A stretch of 33,557 nt of DNA from Phenylobacterium sp. Lineage in GTDB: Bacteria; Pseudomonadota; Alphaproteobacteria; Caulobacterales; Caulobacteraceae. Every line of letters starts with the position of its first letter. Positions within the stretch are counted from its first letter, which is position 1. Below, piece after piece: positions 7,304-14,377 of this stretch. The notes under the pieces were generated by a model. That model was given only the letters and a program-made list of their open reading frames with translations. It was not told the origin of the DNA and ran no database searches. The position numbers and the translations under genes are program-made. The DNA is taken from contig NZ_WGNY01000037.1 of NCBI RefSeq assembly GCF_016124325.1, positions 1 to 33,557 of the forward strand. The letters are read 5' to 3'.

Positions 7304-7846
7304 ATGAGACTGCTGTTCGCCGCCGGCCTGATCGGCCTGTCGTTCGCACCGGCCGCGCAGGCCCAGACCGCGGCCGACATCAACCGGCTGAACGCCGCCA
7401 TCCAGATCTGCAGTTCGCCCGTGGCGGCCAGCACGCCCGAATGCGCCAGGCTGCATGGCCGGCTGGGCATGTCCGCCGCGCCGGGGATCGGCGGCGCCGG
7501 GGGCGGCCTGGGCGGGGGACTGGGCGGCGGGGCGGTGGCCACGGGCCTCGGCGGCCTGCTGGGCGCGGCGCTCTCGTCCCGCAACGCCGCGCCGTCGGCT
7601 CCGCCCGCCGCGCCGCCCCCGGCGAGCGGGCCGGGCGTCAGCGCGAACGGTCAGATCATGATCGGCGGCGCGCCGCTGGGCGGAGCGCCCCGGGGGGCGC
7701 CGGCCGCCTCCGGCCCGGCCCTGCGCGGCCCCGACGCGGCGAACGGCGTCTACGCCGCCGGCCAGAGCTACCAGGCCTGCGTGGCGGCCGACCAGGCCAA
7801 CTGGCGGCGGTGCCTGCCGCTGCTGAACGGCGGTCAGCCGCGCTGA
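7304..7846 (+). CDS. Secreted Gly/Ala/Pro-rich protein with four cysteines
   Basis: The protein has 180 residues. The start ATG gives a clear Sec signal peptide, 'MRLLFAAGLIGLSFAPAAQA', with probable cleavage after AQA. The mature part has a short N-terminal region with Cys in 'IQICSS' and 'TPECARL', a Gly-rich segment (GGLGGGLGGG) with small residues that could insert in or cross a membrane, a Pro/Ala stretch, and a C-terminal piece 'SYQACVAADQANWRRCLPLL' holding a second cysteine pair. The two pairs could form disulphides in the periplasm. I recognise no family. It follows the rplL terminator, so it probably has its own promoter. Confidence 0.7.
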   Translation: MRLLFAAGLIGLSFAPAAQAQTAADINRLNAAIQICSSPVAASTPECARLHGRLGMSAAPGIGGAGGGLGGGLGGGAVATGLGGLLGAALSSRNAAPSAPPAAPPPASGPGVSANGQIMIGGAPLGGAPRGAPAASGPALRGPDAANGVYAAGQSYQACVAADQANWRRCLPLLNGGQPR

Positions 7847-7904
7847 GTCGCCGCATGACCGGACCTTCACTTGGGCCGCCGCAGACCCGTGATACCGTCC
7901 GGCC

Positions 7905-8975
7905 GTGGCCGACTCCCAACTCATCAGCGCCTTCGTCCATGGCCTCGCCGCCGGGGCCATGACGATCATCGCGATCGTCGTGGGGCGCAGCACGCTGGGC
8001 GCGAACGTGCGGATCGCCACCGCGATGTGCAGCGCCAGCATCGTGGCCTGGCTGGTCTGCGATTCCCGGCCGATCTGGAACGCGATCGGCCAGCCGTACC
8101 TGCTCGACCTCGTCTCCACGCCGGTCGGCGGGCTCTTCTGGCTTTTCGTGCTGGCGGTGTTCGCCGACTGGAAGGTCGCGCCGCTCACCCTCGCGCCGGC
8201 CGCGGCCCTGTTGCTGATCGGGGTCGCGCAGCCGTTGCTGCCGCCCGAGGTCCGGGACCTTGCCTGGACGGTGCGGAACCTCATCTCCGGAGGCCTGGCC
8301 CTGCACGCCGGCGGCGTGATCCTGCGCGACTGGAACGACGACCTCGTCGAGCGCCGCCGCCGCTTCCGGGCGCTCCTGCTGTCGCTGTCGTGTCTGTTCG
8401 TGATCGTGGAGGTGGGGTCGGCCTTCCTGCACCGCCTCGCCCCGTCCGGCCCCTGGCTGATGTTCGAGGTCGGTCAGCCGCTCGGCGGGCTGATGGTCGC
8501 CGCGCTCGCCGCGGCGATGGGGGCGGCGGTGCTGCAGGTCCAGCCCGCGGCGTTCGGCGCGTCCCGCCGGGGCGACGGCGGCGCCGACGCCCGCGCCGAG
8601 GCGGCGGATCGCCTGCTGATCGAGCGCCTGGGCGCCCTGATGTCGGCCGAGGGCTGGCGGCGGGAGGGCCTCACCATCGGCGGGCTGGCCGCCGAACTCG
8701 ACACCCCCGAGCACCGCCTGCGCCGGCTGATCAACCAGCGCCTGGGCCATCGCAACTTCGCCGACTTCGTCAACAGCTACCGGATCGAGGCCGCCAAGCG
8801 CCGCCTCGCCGATCCGGCCGAGGCCCGCACCACCGTGGCCGCCATCGCCTTCGACCTGGGCTACGGCTCGCTGGGCCCGTTCAACCGCGCCTTCCGCGCG
8901 GCCACCGGCGCCACGCCCACCGAGTGGCGGCGCCAGGCGCTGACGGCCTCGCCGGAATTGCACGAAGCCGTCTGA
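7905..8975 (+). CDS. AraC-family regulator with an N-terminal multi-pass membrane domain
   Basis: The protein has 356 residues and a GTG start. Residues 1 to about 215 form several hydrophobic helices ('GAMTIIAIVVG', 'GGLFWLFVLAVFADW', 'LTLAPAAALLLIGVAQPLL', 'LLLSLSCLFVIVEVGSAFL', 'LGGLMVAALAAAMGAAVL'), resembling the roughly seven-helix sensor module seen in some AraC-type proteins. After a charged linker (~220-240) comes a two-HTH DNA-binding domain ('LTIGGLAAELDTPEHRLRRL' then 'TVAAIAFDLGYGSLGPFNRAF' and 'ATGATPTEWR'). It probably senses a membrane or lipid signal and acts on DNA from the membrane. The downstream sterol desaturase-superfamily gene, 94 bp away on the same strand, is the obvious target; both points are inference. 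Confidence 0.85.
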   Translation: MADSQLISAFVHGLAAGAMTIIAIVVGRSTLGANVRIATAMCSASIVAWLVCDSRPIWNAIGQPYLLDLVSTPVGGLFWLFVLAVFADWKVAPLTLAPAAALLLIGVAQPLLPPEVRDLAWTVRNLISGGLALHAGGVILRDWNDDLVERRRRFRALLLSLSCLFVIVEVGSAFLHRLAPSGPWLMFEVGQPLGGLMVAALAAAMGAAVLQVQPAAFGASRRGDGGADARAEAADRLLIERLGALMSAEGWRREGLTIGGLAAELDTPEHRLRRLINQRLGHRNFADFVNSYRIEAAKRRLADPAEARTTVAAIAFDLGYGSLGPFNRAFRAATGATPTEWRRQALTASPELHEAV

Positions 8976-9069
8976 TTTCGAAATCGGCGAGGCTTTTCCG
9001 CCCCGGGCAAGACCGCGGGCGGGGCGGTCGGCTGTTCTTGCGTCCATCGAACGACGAACGGACCCGCCC

Positions 9070-9912
9070 ATGCCCATCATCATCACCGACATGACCCCGA
9101 TGTCGGCCGCGCTGGCCGACCTGGCGCACATCTGGCTGCGCGAGCTGCAGCCCACGCTGAGCCGGTACGTGATCTACACCGTCGGGGTCTGGCTGGCGCT
9201 CTGGGTCGTGCTGGCGCCCGTGCTGAAGCCGCGCAAGATCCGCGAGGCGACGCCTCCTGCCCGCCAGCTCCTCACCGAGCTGATGTTCTCCCTGCGCTCG
9301 ATGGCGGTGTTCGCCACGGTGGGGGTGCTGCTGACCTTCATGTACCGGGCGGGGCTCTACCCGCTGGAGACCATCGCCGACGGTTGGGGGCCGGTCTGGC
9401 TGGGCGTCTCCATCGTCGCCGGGATCGTCGGCCTCGACACCTGGTTCTACTGGACCCACCGGATGATGCACCATCCGCGGCTGTTCAGGCGCTTCCACCG
9501 CCGCCACCACCGCAGCAACAACCCGTCGCCCTTCACCGCCTACAGCTTCGACATCCCGGAGGCCCTGGTCCTGGTGGGCTTCATCGTGGTCTGGCCGGCG
9601 GTCTTCCCGATGCCGTCGCATGCCATGCAGTGGGTGATGCTCTACCAGATCGTCACCAACACCCTGGTCCACTCGGGCTACGAACTGATGCCCGCCCGCC
9701 GCGACGGCCGGCCCATGCTGGACTTCATCGTCACCACCACCCACCACGACCTGCACCACGGCCAGGCGGGCTGGAACTACGCCGGCTGGTTCACCTGGTG
9801 GGACCGCTGGATGGGCACCGAGCACCCCGAGTACCTGGAACGCTACGCCCGGGCCGCCTGGCGCCCGTTCGGCGCGCGGCCGACCGCCGAGCCGGCCCTG
9901 GCGGAGGGGTAG
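9070..9912 (+). CDS. Sterol desaturase / fatty acid hydroxylase superfamily membrane protein
   Basis: The protein has 280 residues with several membrane helices (about 32-52, 75-92, 107-125, 165-182). The eight-histidine di-iron motifs are present: H130-RMM-H134, H143-RR-HH147, an isolated H201 in 'NTLVHSGYE', and HHDLHH at 225-230. Such integral membrane enzymes use O2 to hydroxylate or desaturate lipid chains, sterols or carotenoids. The substrate is unknown; hopanoid, fatty acid or carotenoid tails are all possible. A later Met at residue 8 is an alternative start, since neither has a strong ribosome site. It follows the membrane AraC gene on the same strand and is followed by a bipartite palindromic repeat. 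Confidence 0.9.
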   Translation: MPIIITDMTPMSAALADLAHIWLRELQPTLSRYVIYTVGVWLALWVVLAPVLKPRKIREATPPARQLLTELMFSLRSMAVFATVGVLLTFMYRAGLYPLETIADGWGPVWLGVSIVAGIVGLDTWFYWTHRMMHHPRLFRRFHRRHHRSNNPSPFTAYSFDIPEALVLVGFIVVWPAVFPMPSHAMQWVMLYQIVTNTLVHSGYELMPARRDGRPMLDFIVTTTHHDLHHGQAGWNYAGWFTWWDRWMGTEHPEYLERYARAAWRPFGARPTAEPALAEG

Positions 9913-9918
9913 GCCGAC

Positions 9919-10006
9919 GCCCCCTCCGTCGCAACGGGGGAGGAGCGAGGCCCTGCCCCTCCCCTGCGAAGCGGGGGAGGGGGACCACGAAGTGGTGGAG
10001 GGGGCG
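9919..10006. repeat. Bipartite palindromic element, CCCCCTCCG family, copy 1
   Basis: This lies between two convergent genes. It begins GCCCCCTCCG and ends GGAGGGGGC, with inner hairpins around ACGGGGGAGGAG and CTCCCCTGCGAAGCGGGGGAG. It shares the core CTGCGAAGCGGGGGAG with the copy at 18955. This copy has a shortened left arm. A role as a bidirectional transcription stop is plausible. Confidence 0.75.
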
Positions 10007-10023
10007 CGCTTAAGGCTGGGGCC

Positions 10024-11391
10024 TCAGCGCGAGGCGTTGTGGTGGGCGGGGATGGGCTGGACATAGTCGCCCTTGGCCGCCTTCTCCGCCTCGTTCAGCG
10101 CCTTGAAGAACGGGTCCGCGCGCTTGGGCCCCAGGTAGCCGAAGAGGTACGCGCCGACCTTGCGCATCTGGATCTCCTCCGAACCCTCGGTGATCCGGTA
10201 GCGGCGGTGGTGGCGGAAGATGTGTTCGAAGGGCTTGTGGCGGGAATAGCCGATGCCGCCGTGCACCTGCATCGCCCGGTCGGCCGCCTCGCAGACCAGG
10301 CGGTTCGCCCAGTAGTTGCACATCGAGACCTTGTCCGAGATCGTCCGCTCGATCTCCTTGTGCTCCATGTGGTCCATCTGCCAGGCGGTCTTGCGGATCA
10401 AGAGGCGCAGCATCTCGCACTGGGTCTGCAGCTCCACCAGCGGCCACTGGATCGCCTGGTTCTCGGCCAGCGCCTTGCCGAACGGCTTGCGCTCGCGGGC
10501 GTACTTCACGCTCTCGTTGATGCAGAACTGCGCCGCGCCCAGCGAGGACGCCGCCTGGCGGATGCGGTTCTGGTGGACGAAGCTCTGCCCCAGCCCCAGC
10601 CCGCGGTCGATCACGCCCCAGTAGCTGTCCTCAGGGATCCACACGTCGGTGAAGCTGATCCGCGGGTGGTCGGTCGGCATGTTGAAGGTCCACATGTACT
10701 CCTCGACCTTCAGGCCGGGAGCATCCGCCGGGACGATGAAGCAGGTGATCCCCGTGGCGTCGCCGTCCTTCCCGGACGTGCGGGCGAAGCACATCACGTG
10801 CGTCGCCACGTGCATGCCCGTCGTCCACATTTTTTCGCCGTTTATGAGCCAGCCGGGCTTGCCGTCCTTCTCGTGGGGGACGGCGCGGGTCTCCATCCAG
10901 GTGGCGTCGCTGCCGTGGTTGGGTTCGGTCAGGCCGAAGCCCGTGCGCATGCCGCCGTTCAGCAGCTTGTCGGCGTAGCGGTCGTACTGCTCGTTGGTCG
11001 CGAACTCCTTGAACATCAGCACGAAGGGGTTGTTGCCGACGATCGAGTGCTCGGTCTGCAGGTCGTTGAACAGGCCCAGGCCCTTGGCCGCCAGGTGTTC
11101 GCGGATGATCGCCATGGCCAGCTGGGTGCCGCCCTTGCCGCCCATCTCCACGGGCCAGGCGTAGCGCAGGTGGCCGGCCTCGTCGGCCAGCTTGCGGGCC
11201 TTGGCCAGCAGCTCTTCCCATTCCTTGCGGGGCAGGCCGTCGTTGTCCCAATCGGTGCGGGCGTGCTCGCGGCGATGGTCGAAGAAGCGGTCGTTATCGT
11301 CGGCGTGCTGCAGCGGCATGATCACGTCGTCGATGAAGCGGTCCAGCTCGCCCAGGTAGTCCTGGATGTCCTGGGGAATGTCGAAATCCAT
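10024..11391 (-). CDS. Acyl-CoA dehydrogenase, ACAD10/11-like (LvaC-like)
   Basis: The protein has 455 residues, longer than the ~380 of short-chain enzymes. The FAD-binding 'RTGFGLTEPNHGSDA' and substrate-loop region 'WLINGEKMWTTGM' are typical of the family. The C-terminal 'QVHGGIGYSRHKPFEHIFRHHRRYRITEGSEEIQ' region (split across two motifs) carries a glutamate at about residue 402 in 'ITEGSEEIQ', where medium-chain dehydrogenases hold their catalytic base. The gene is divergent from a phosphotransferase gene and a DUF6285 gene. Pseudomonas putida LvaC works with the kinase LvaA and the small protein LvaB to turn 4-hydroxyacyl-CoA, via a 4-phosphoacyl-CoA, into an enoyl-CoA. The same role here is inferred from gene content, not from alignment. 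Confidence 0.9.
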   Translation of the reverse strand: MDFDIPQDIQDYLGELDRFIDDVIMPLQHADDNDRFFDHRREHARTDWDNDGLPRKEWEELLAKARKLADEAGHLRYAWPVEMGGKGGTQLAMAIIREHLAAKGLGLFNDLQTEHSIVGNNPFVLMFKEFATNEQYDRYADKLLNGGMRTGFGLTEPNHGSDATWMETRAVPHEKDGKPGWLINGEKMWTTGMHVATHVMCFARTSGKDGDATGITCFIVPADAPGLKVEEYMWTFNMPTDHPRISFTDVWIPEDSYWGVIDRGLGLGQSFVHQNRIRQAASSLGAAQFCINESVKYARERKPFGKALAENQAIQWPLVELQTQCEMLRLLIRKTAWQMDHMEHKEIERTISDKVSMCNYWANRLVCEAADRAMQVHGGIGYSRHKPFEHIFRHHRRYRITEGSEEIQMRKVGAYLFGYLGPKRADPFFKALNEAEKAAKGDYVQPIPAHHNASR

Positions 11392-11506
11392 GCCGTTGCT
11401 CCCGAACGTTCTTGGGCGGACTTGACGTGGCGGGACCGTTTACAATCCGCCTCCGGCTCCGCCAGATCGGGGCGAGACTAGACCAAGCGAGGGCTTCCGT
11501 CGGGTC
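11392..11506. promoter_or_regulatory. Divergent promoter region between the ACAD and phosphotransferase genes
   Basis: The 115-bp gap separates two divergent starts, so it must serve both genes or read-through. On the plus strand TTGACG (11422-11427) and TACAAT (11441-11446) stand 13 bases apart. This is short for E. coli sigma-70, but within the 10-14 spacing of the Caulobacter housekeeping sigma consensus. No clear operator was found. Confidence 0.4.
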
Positions 11507-12502
11507 ATGGCTGTTGATGTTCGCGCGGGCCTCGAGAAGCTCGCCGTGAGGTTGGGAGGGCAGGGCGCCGCGCTCACCGAGGCCCAGCGCCTGTCGGGCG
11601 GCGCCAGCATGGAAACCTGGGCGTTCGGGTTCGACGGCGCGGGCGGGCCCGAGCGGCTGATCCTGCGCCGCCGCAGCGTTCCGTTCGATCCGGAGAGCGC
11701 CCGATCGGTCAGCCTGGCGACCGAGGCCGCGCTGATCCGCGCCACCGAGGCGCATGGGGCGCGGGTCCCGCACGTGCGCCATGTCTGCGGTGAGGCCGAC
11801 GGCCTGGGCGAGGCCTATGTGATGGTTCGGGTCGATGGCGAGACGCTTGGCCGCAAGATCACCTCCGACCCGCGCTTCGACGCCGTCCGGCCGGCGCTCG
11901 CCCGCCAGTGCGGCGAGGCGCTGGCGGGCATCCACAAGACGCCGCCGCCGCCGGGCCTGGGCCTGAAGGCCATCGACGGCAAGGGCGAGCTCGACCGCTA
12001 CGAGGAGGTCTACCGCGCCACCGGCGCCCAGCGCCCGATCCTGGAGCTGGCCTTCCAGTACCTGCGCCGCCACACGCCCGAACCCGTCGAGCCCGTCCTG
12101 CTCCACGGCGATTTCCGCAACGGGAACATCATGTTCGACCCGGAGGCCGGCGTGGCCGCCGTGCTGGACTGGGAGCTGGCCCATATCGGCGACCCGGCCG
12201 AGGACATGGGCTGGATCTGCACCAACTCCTGGCGCTTCGGCCGGCCGGATCGCCCGGTCGGCGGCTTCGGCGACTACGCCGACCTGCTGGCCGGCTACGC
12301 CGCGGCGGGGGGGCGGGCGATCGACCTGCGCCGCGTGCGCTTCTGGCAGATGCTGGGGTCGCTGCGCTGGGGGATCATGTGCCTGACCATGTACCTCTCC
12401 TGGCGTGACGGCGCGGAGAAGTCGGTCGAGCGTCCGATGATCGGCCGGCGCGTCTCCGAGACCGAGGCCGACCTGGTCGTGCTGCTGGAGGAAGGCCTGT
12501 GA
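11507..12502 (+). CDS. Aminoglycoside-phosphotransferase-fold kinase (LvaA-like acyl-CoA kinase)
   Basis: The protein has 331 residues with a kinase-like fold. The catalytic loop is HGDFRNGN (200-207) and the metal-binding segment is 'AVLDWELAHIGDP' with DWE at 221-223. The N-lobe shows 'RLSGGASMETWAF' and 'ERLILRRR', the ATP-binding strand and lysine-equivalent region as in ACAD10/ACAD11-type phosphotransferases rather than antibiotic kinases. Human ACAD11 fuses this domain to an acyl-CoA dehydrogenase; here the two are separate, divergent genes, as in the levulinate lva locus. The probable substrate is the hydroxyl group of a 4-hydroxyacyl-CoA, by analogy. It overlaps the next gene by four bases (GTGA), so the two are translationally coupled. 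Confidence 0.88.
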   Translation: MAVDVRAGLEKLAVRLGGQGAALTEAQRLSGGASMETWAFGFDGAGGPERLILRRRSVPFDPESARSVSLATEAALIRATEAHGARVPHVRHVCGEADGLGEAYVMVRVDGETLGRKITSDPRFDAVRPALARQCGEALAGIHKTPPPPGLGLKAIDGKGELDRYEEVYRATGAQRPILELAFQYLRRHTPEPVEPVLLHGDFRNGNIMFDPEAGVAAVLDWELAHIGDPAEDMGWICTNSWRFGRPDRPVGGFGDYADLLAGYAAAGGRAIDLRRVRFWQMLGSLRWGIMCLTMYLSWRDGAEKSVERPMIGRRVSETEADLVVLLEEGL

Positions 12503-12867
12503 TCACCCACCCCACGACCGAGGAACTGGTGGAATCGGTGCGCCTGTGGATCGACCAGATCCGGCCCGGCCTCGACCCGCGCAACGCCTTCCTGGCCCGC
12601 GTGGCGGCCAATGCGCTGGCCGCGGTCGGGCGCGAACTCTCGGAAGGCCCCGCCGCCGAGGCGGAAGCGGTCCGCCTGATGGCCGGCCTGCTGGGCCACG
12701 AGGGGACGTTCGAGGCGCTCAACGCCGAACTCTGCGCCGCCATCCGCGGCGGCGACATGACGGTGGAGACGGCCGGCCTGCTGCCGGCGCTGCACGTCAT
12801 GGCCAAGCACCAGCTCGCCATCGACCAGCCGTCCTACCGCCCGGAAGGCGCCGGTCCGCGGCCCTGA
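12499..12867 (+). CDS. DUF6285 small protein (LvaB-like)
   Basis: The protein has 122 residues with a GTG start overlapping the stop of the kinase gene. It is helical and acidic: 'TTEELVESVRLWIDQIRP', 'FLARVAANALAAVGREL', and the C-terminal 'LPALHVMAKHQLAIDQPSY'. The pattern matches the DUF6285 proteins that sit next to ACAD10/11-type phosphotransferases. In P. putida the comparable small protein LvaB is required for the LvaA kinase to phosphorylate 4-hydroxyvaleryl-CoA, so this is probably an obligate kinase partner. It has no catalytic motif of its own that I can see. The family name is recalled from pattern, not searched. Confidence 0.75.
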   Translation: MITHPTTEELVESVRLWIDQIRPGLDPRNAFLARVAANALAAVGRELSEGPAAEAEAVRLMAGLLGHEGTFEALNAELCAAIRGGDMTVETAGLLPALHVMAKHQLAIDQPSYRPEGAGPRP

Positions 12868-12869
12868 GT

Positions 12870-13235
12870 CTACGGCTCCGAGGCGGCCGCCAGGCTGCGG
12901 CGGAGCGTGGCCCAGTCCAGCAGCGCCAGGAACACCGGGCCGAGGCCACGGCCCAGCTCGGTCAGTTCGTACTCGACCTTGGGGGGCACCTGGGGGTGGA
13001 CGGTGCGCGTCACCACGCCATCGTCCTCCAGGCCCCTTAGCTGCTGGATCAGCATCTTCTGGGAAACCTGCGGGATTGCGCGCCGGAGTTCGGAAAAGCG
13101 AAGGACCGGCTCGCCGTAGAGATGGGCGACGATCAGCATCTTCCAGCGCCCTTCGAGGACGGAGATCGCATCCTGGACGTCCTCGACGCAGGCGATCTTC
13201 GGGACCTTCCGCTCGGCGAGGCGCGGATCGGACAT
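12870..13235 (-). CDS. HxlR-family winged-helix regulator
   Basis: The protein has 121 residues from the preferred start at 13235; an upstream ATG at 13283 would add 16 residues and run through the probable operator. The HxlR features are 'ACVEDVQDAISVLEGRWKML' with Cys16 at the N-terminus, 'RFSELRRAIPQVSQKMLIQQ' as recognition helix region, and 'YELTELGRGLGPVFLALLDWA' as the dimerisation end. The cysteine near the start is where redox- or electrophile-sensing HxlR members react. It is divergent from a zinc-free MDR reductase, a common pairing in which the regulator represses the reductase until a quinone or aldehyde appears. This is inference. Confidence 0.9.
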   Translation of the reverse strand: MSDPRLAERKVPKIACVEDVQDAISVLEGRWKMLIVAHLYGEPVLRFSELRRAIPQVSQKMLIQQLRGLEDDGVVTRTVHPQVPPKVEYELTELGRGLGPVFLALLDWATLRRSLAAASEP

Positions 13236-13240
13236 CGGCT

Positions 13241-13272
13241 TACCTTTTGGTGACTGGCTCACTTTTTCGTCC
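13241..13272. promoter_or_regulatory. Candidate HxlR operator
   Basis: GTGA (13250-13253) and TCAC (13259-13262) form a short inverted repeat with a 5-base spacer, flanked by TTTT runs on both sides, just upstream of the chosen start of the HxlR gene. The half-sites are short, so this is only suggestive. Confidence 0.35.
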
Positions 13273-13347
13273 GTTCTTGCCATATCGAGAGCGGCTCGCC
13301 TAACTCCCGCCGCGGCCCGGCGCCGGGCTTTCGGAGGCCATTCCAGG

Positions 13348-14364
13348 ATGCGCGCCTATCGTTTCGACAGCTTCGAGGACCTGGGCGCCCTGAGGCTGCG
13401 CGAGGAGGCCGACCCCGCGCCCCAGCGCGGCGAGGTGCTGGTGCGCGTCCGCGCCGTCTCGCTCAATTTCCGCGACATCGCCATCCTCCGAGGCCGCTAT
13501 CCGCGCAAGGCCGTGCCGGGCCTGATCCCCGTGAGCGACGCGGCCGGGGAGATCGTGGCGGTGGGCGAGGGCGTGACGGCCTTCCGGAGCGGCGATCGCG
13601 TGATCGGCGCGTTCCACCCGCGCTGGTTCGGCGGCGAGATGCCGTCGACGATCCAGACAGACAGCTACGGCGCCGAGAGCGACGGCTGGCTCTGCGAGCT
13701 CAAGGCGGTCAGCCAGGAGGCCGTGGTCCGCCTTCCCGACGGGCTTTCCTACGAGGAGGGCTGCACGCTGCCCTGCGCCGGCCTCACCGCCTGGACGGCG
13801 CTCTCGGGGCCGACGCCGATCCGCGCCGGTCACGCCGTGCTCGTCCTGGGCAGCGGCGGGGTCTCGATCTTCGCGCTGCAACTGGCCCGCGCGGTGGGCG
13901 CCGTCGTGATCGCCACCACCTCCAGTTCGGCCAAGGCCGAGCAGCTCAAGGCACTGGGGGCGGCCCACGTGGTCAACTACAGCGACGATCCCCAGTGGGG
14001 CCGGAGCGTCCGCGCGCTGACCGGCGGCCGCGGCGTCGACCGCGTGGTCGAGGTTGGCGGCCCCGGGACCATCGCCCAGTCGCTGCGGGCGGTGGCCGTC
14101 GGCGGCGAGATCGCCTCCATCGGGTTCCTGAGCGCCGACAATCCCGGGATCGACTTCTTCGCGCTGAAGGCCAGCGGGGCCAGCTTCCGCAACATCACCG
14201 TGGGCGACCGCGCCGCGCTGCTGGAGTTCAACCGCGCGGTCGCGGCCAGCGGCCTGAGGCCGGTGATCGACCGGGTCTTCGATTTCGAGGCGGCCCGCGA
14301 CGCCTTCGGCCATCTCGAGAGCGGCGCGCACATGGGCAAGGTGGTGATCCGCGTGGGAGGCTGA
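13348..14364 (+). CDS. NAD(P)H-dependent MDR-family oxidoreductase (quinone reductase type)
   Basis: The protein has 338 residues with GGAGG eleven bases before the ATG. The GroES-like N-terminus shows 'GEVLVRVRAVSLNFRDIAIL', where zinc alcohol dehydrogenases have a catalytic cysteine and this protein has none; this puts it with zinc-free quinone oxidoreductases. The 'GCTLPCAGLTAW' helix and the nucleotide-binding 'HAVLVLGSGGVSIFALQLAR' (a variant AxGGVG loop) are clear. The C-terminal 'FDFEAARDAFGHLESGAHMG' with 'KVVIRV' is standard for the family. It probably reduces quinones or unsaturated carbonyls. The divergent HxlR gene is its likely regulator. Confidence 0.9.
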   Translation: MRAYRFDSFEDLGALRLREEADPAPQRGEVLVRVRAVSLNFRDIAILRGRYPRKAVPGLIPVSDAAGEIVAVGEGVTAFRSGDRVIGAFHPRWFGGEMPSTIQTDSYGAESDGWLCELKAVSQEAVVRLPDGLSYEEGCTLPCAGLTAWTALSGPTPIRAGHAVLVLGSGGVSIFALQLARAVGAVVIATTSSSAKAEQLKALGAAHVVNYSDDPQWGRSVRALTGGRGVDRVVEVGGPGTIAQSLRAVAVGGEIASIGFLSADNPGIDFFALKASGASFRNITVGDRAALLEFNRAVAASGLRPVIDRVFDFEAARDAFGHLESGAHMGKVVIRVGG

Positions 14365-14377
14365 GGCCGGCCCTGTC

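Noticed and set aside
8998..9027. CCGCCCC/GGGGCGG hairpin after the AraC gene as a terminator
   Set aside because: The loop is long and no T-tract follows; in DNA this GC-rich such 7-base matches arise easily.
11507..12502. Aminoglycoside resistance kinase
   Set aside because: The fold is shared, but linkage with DUF6285 and ACAD genes points to acyl-CoA metabolism.
13235..13283. Longer start for the HxlR gene at 13283
   Set aside because: The 16 extra residues (rich in Lys/Ser) lack family similarity and the stretch overlaps the probable operator.
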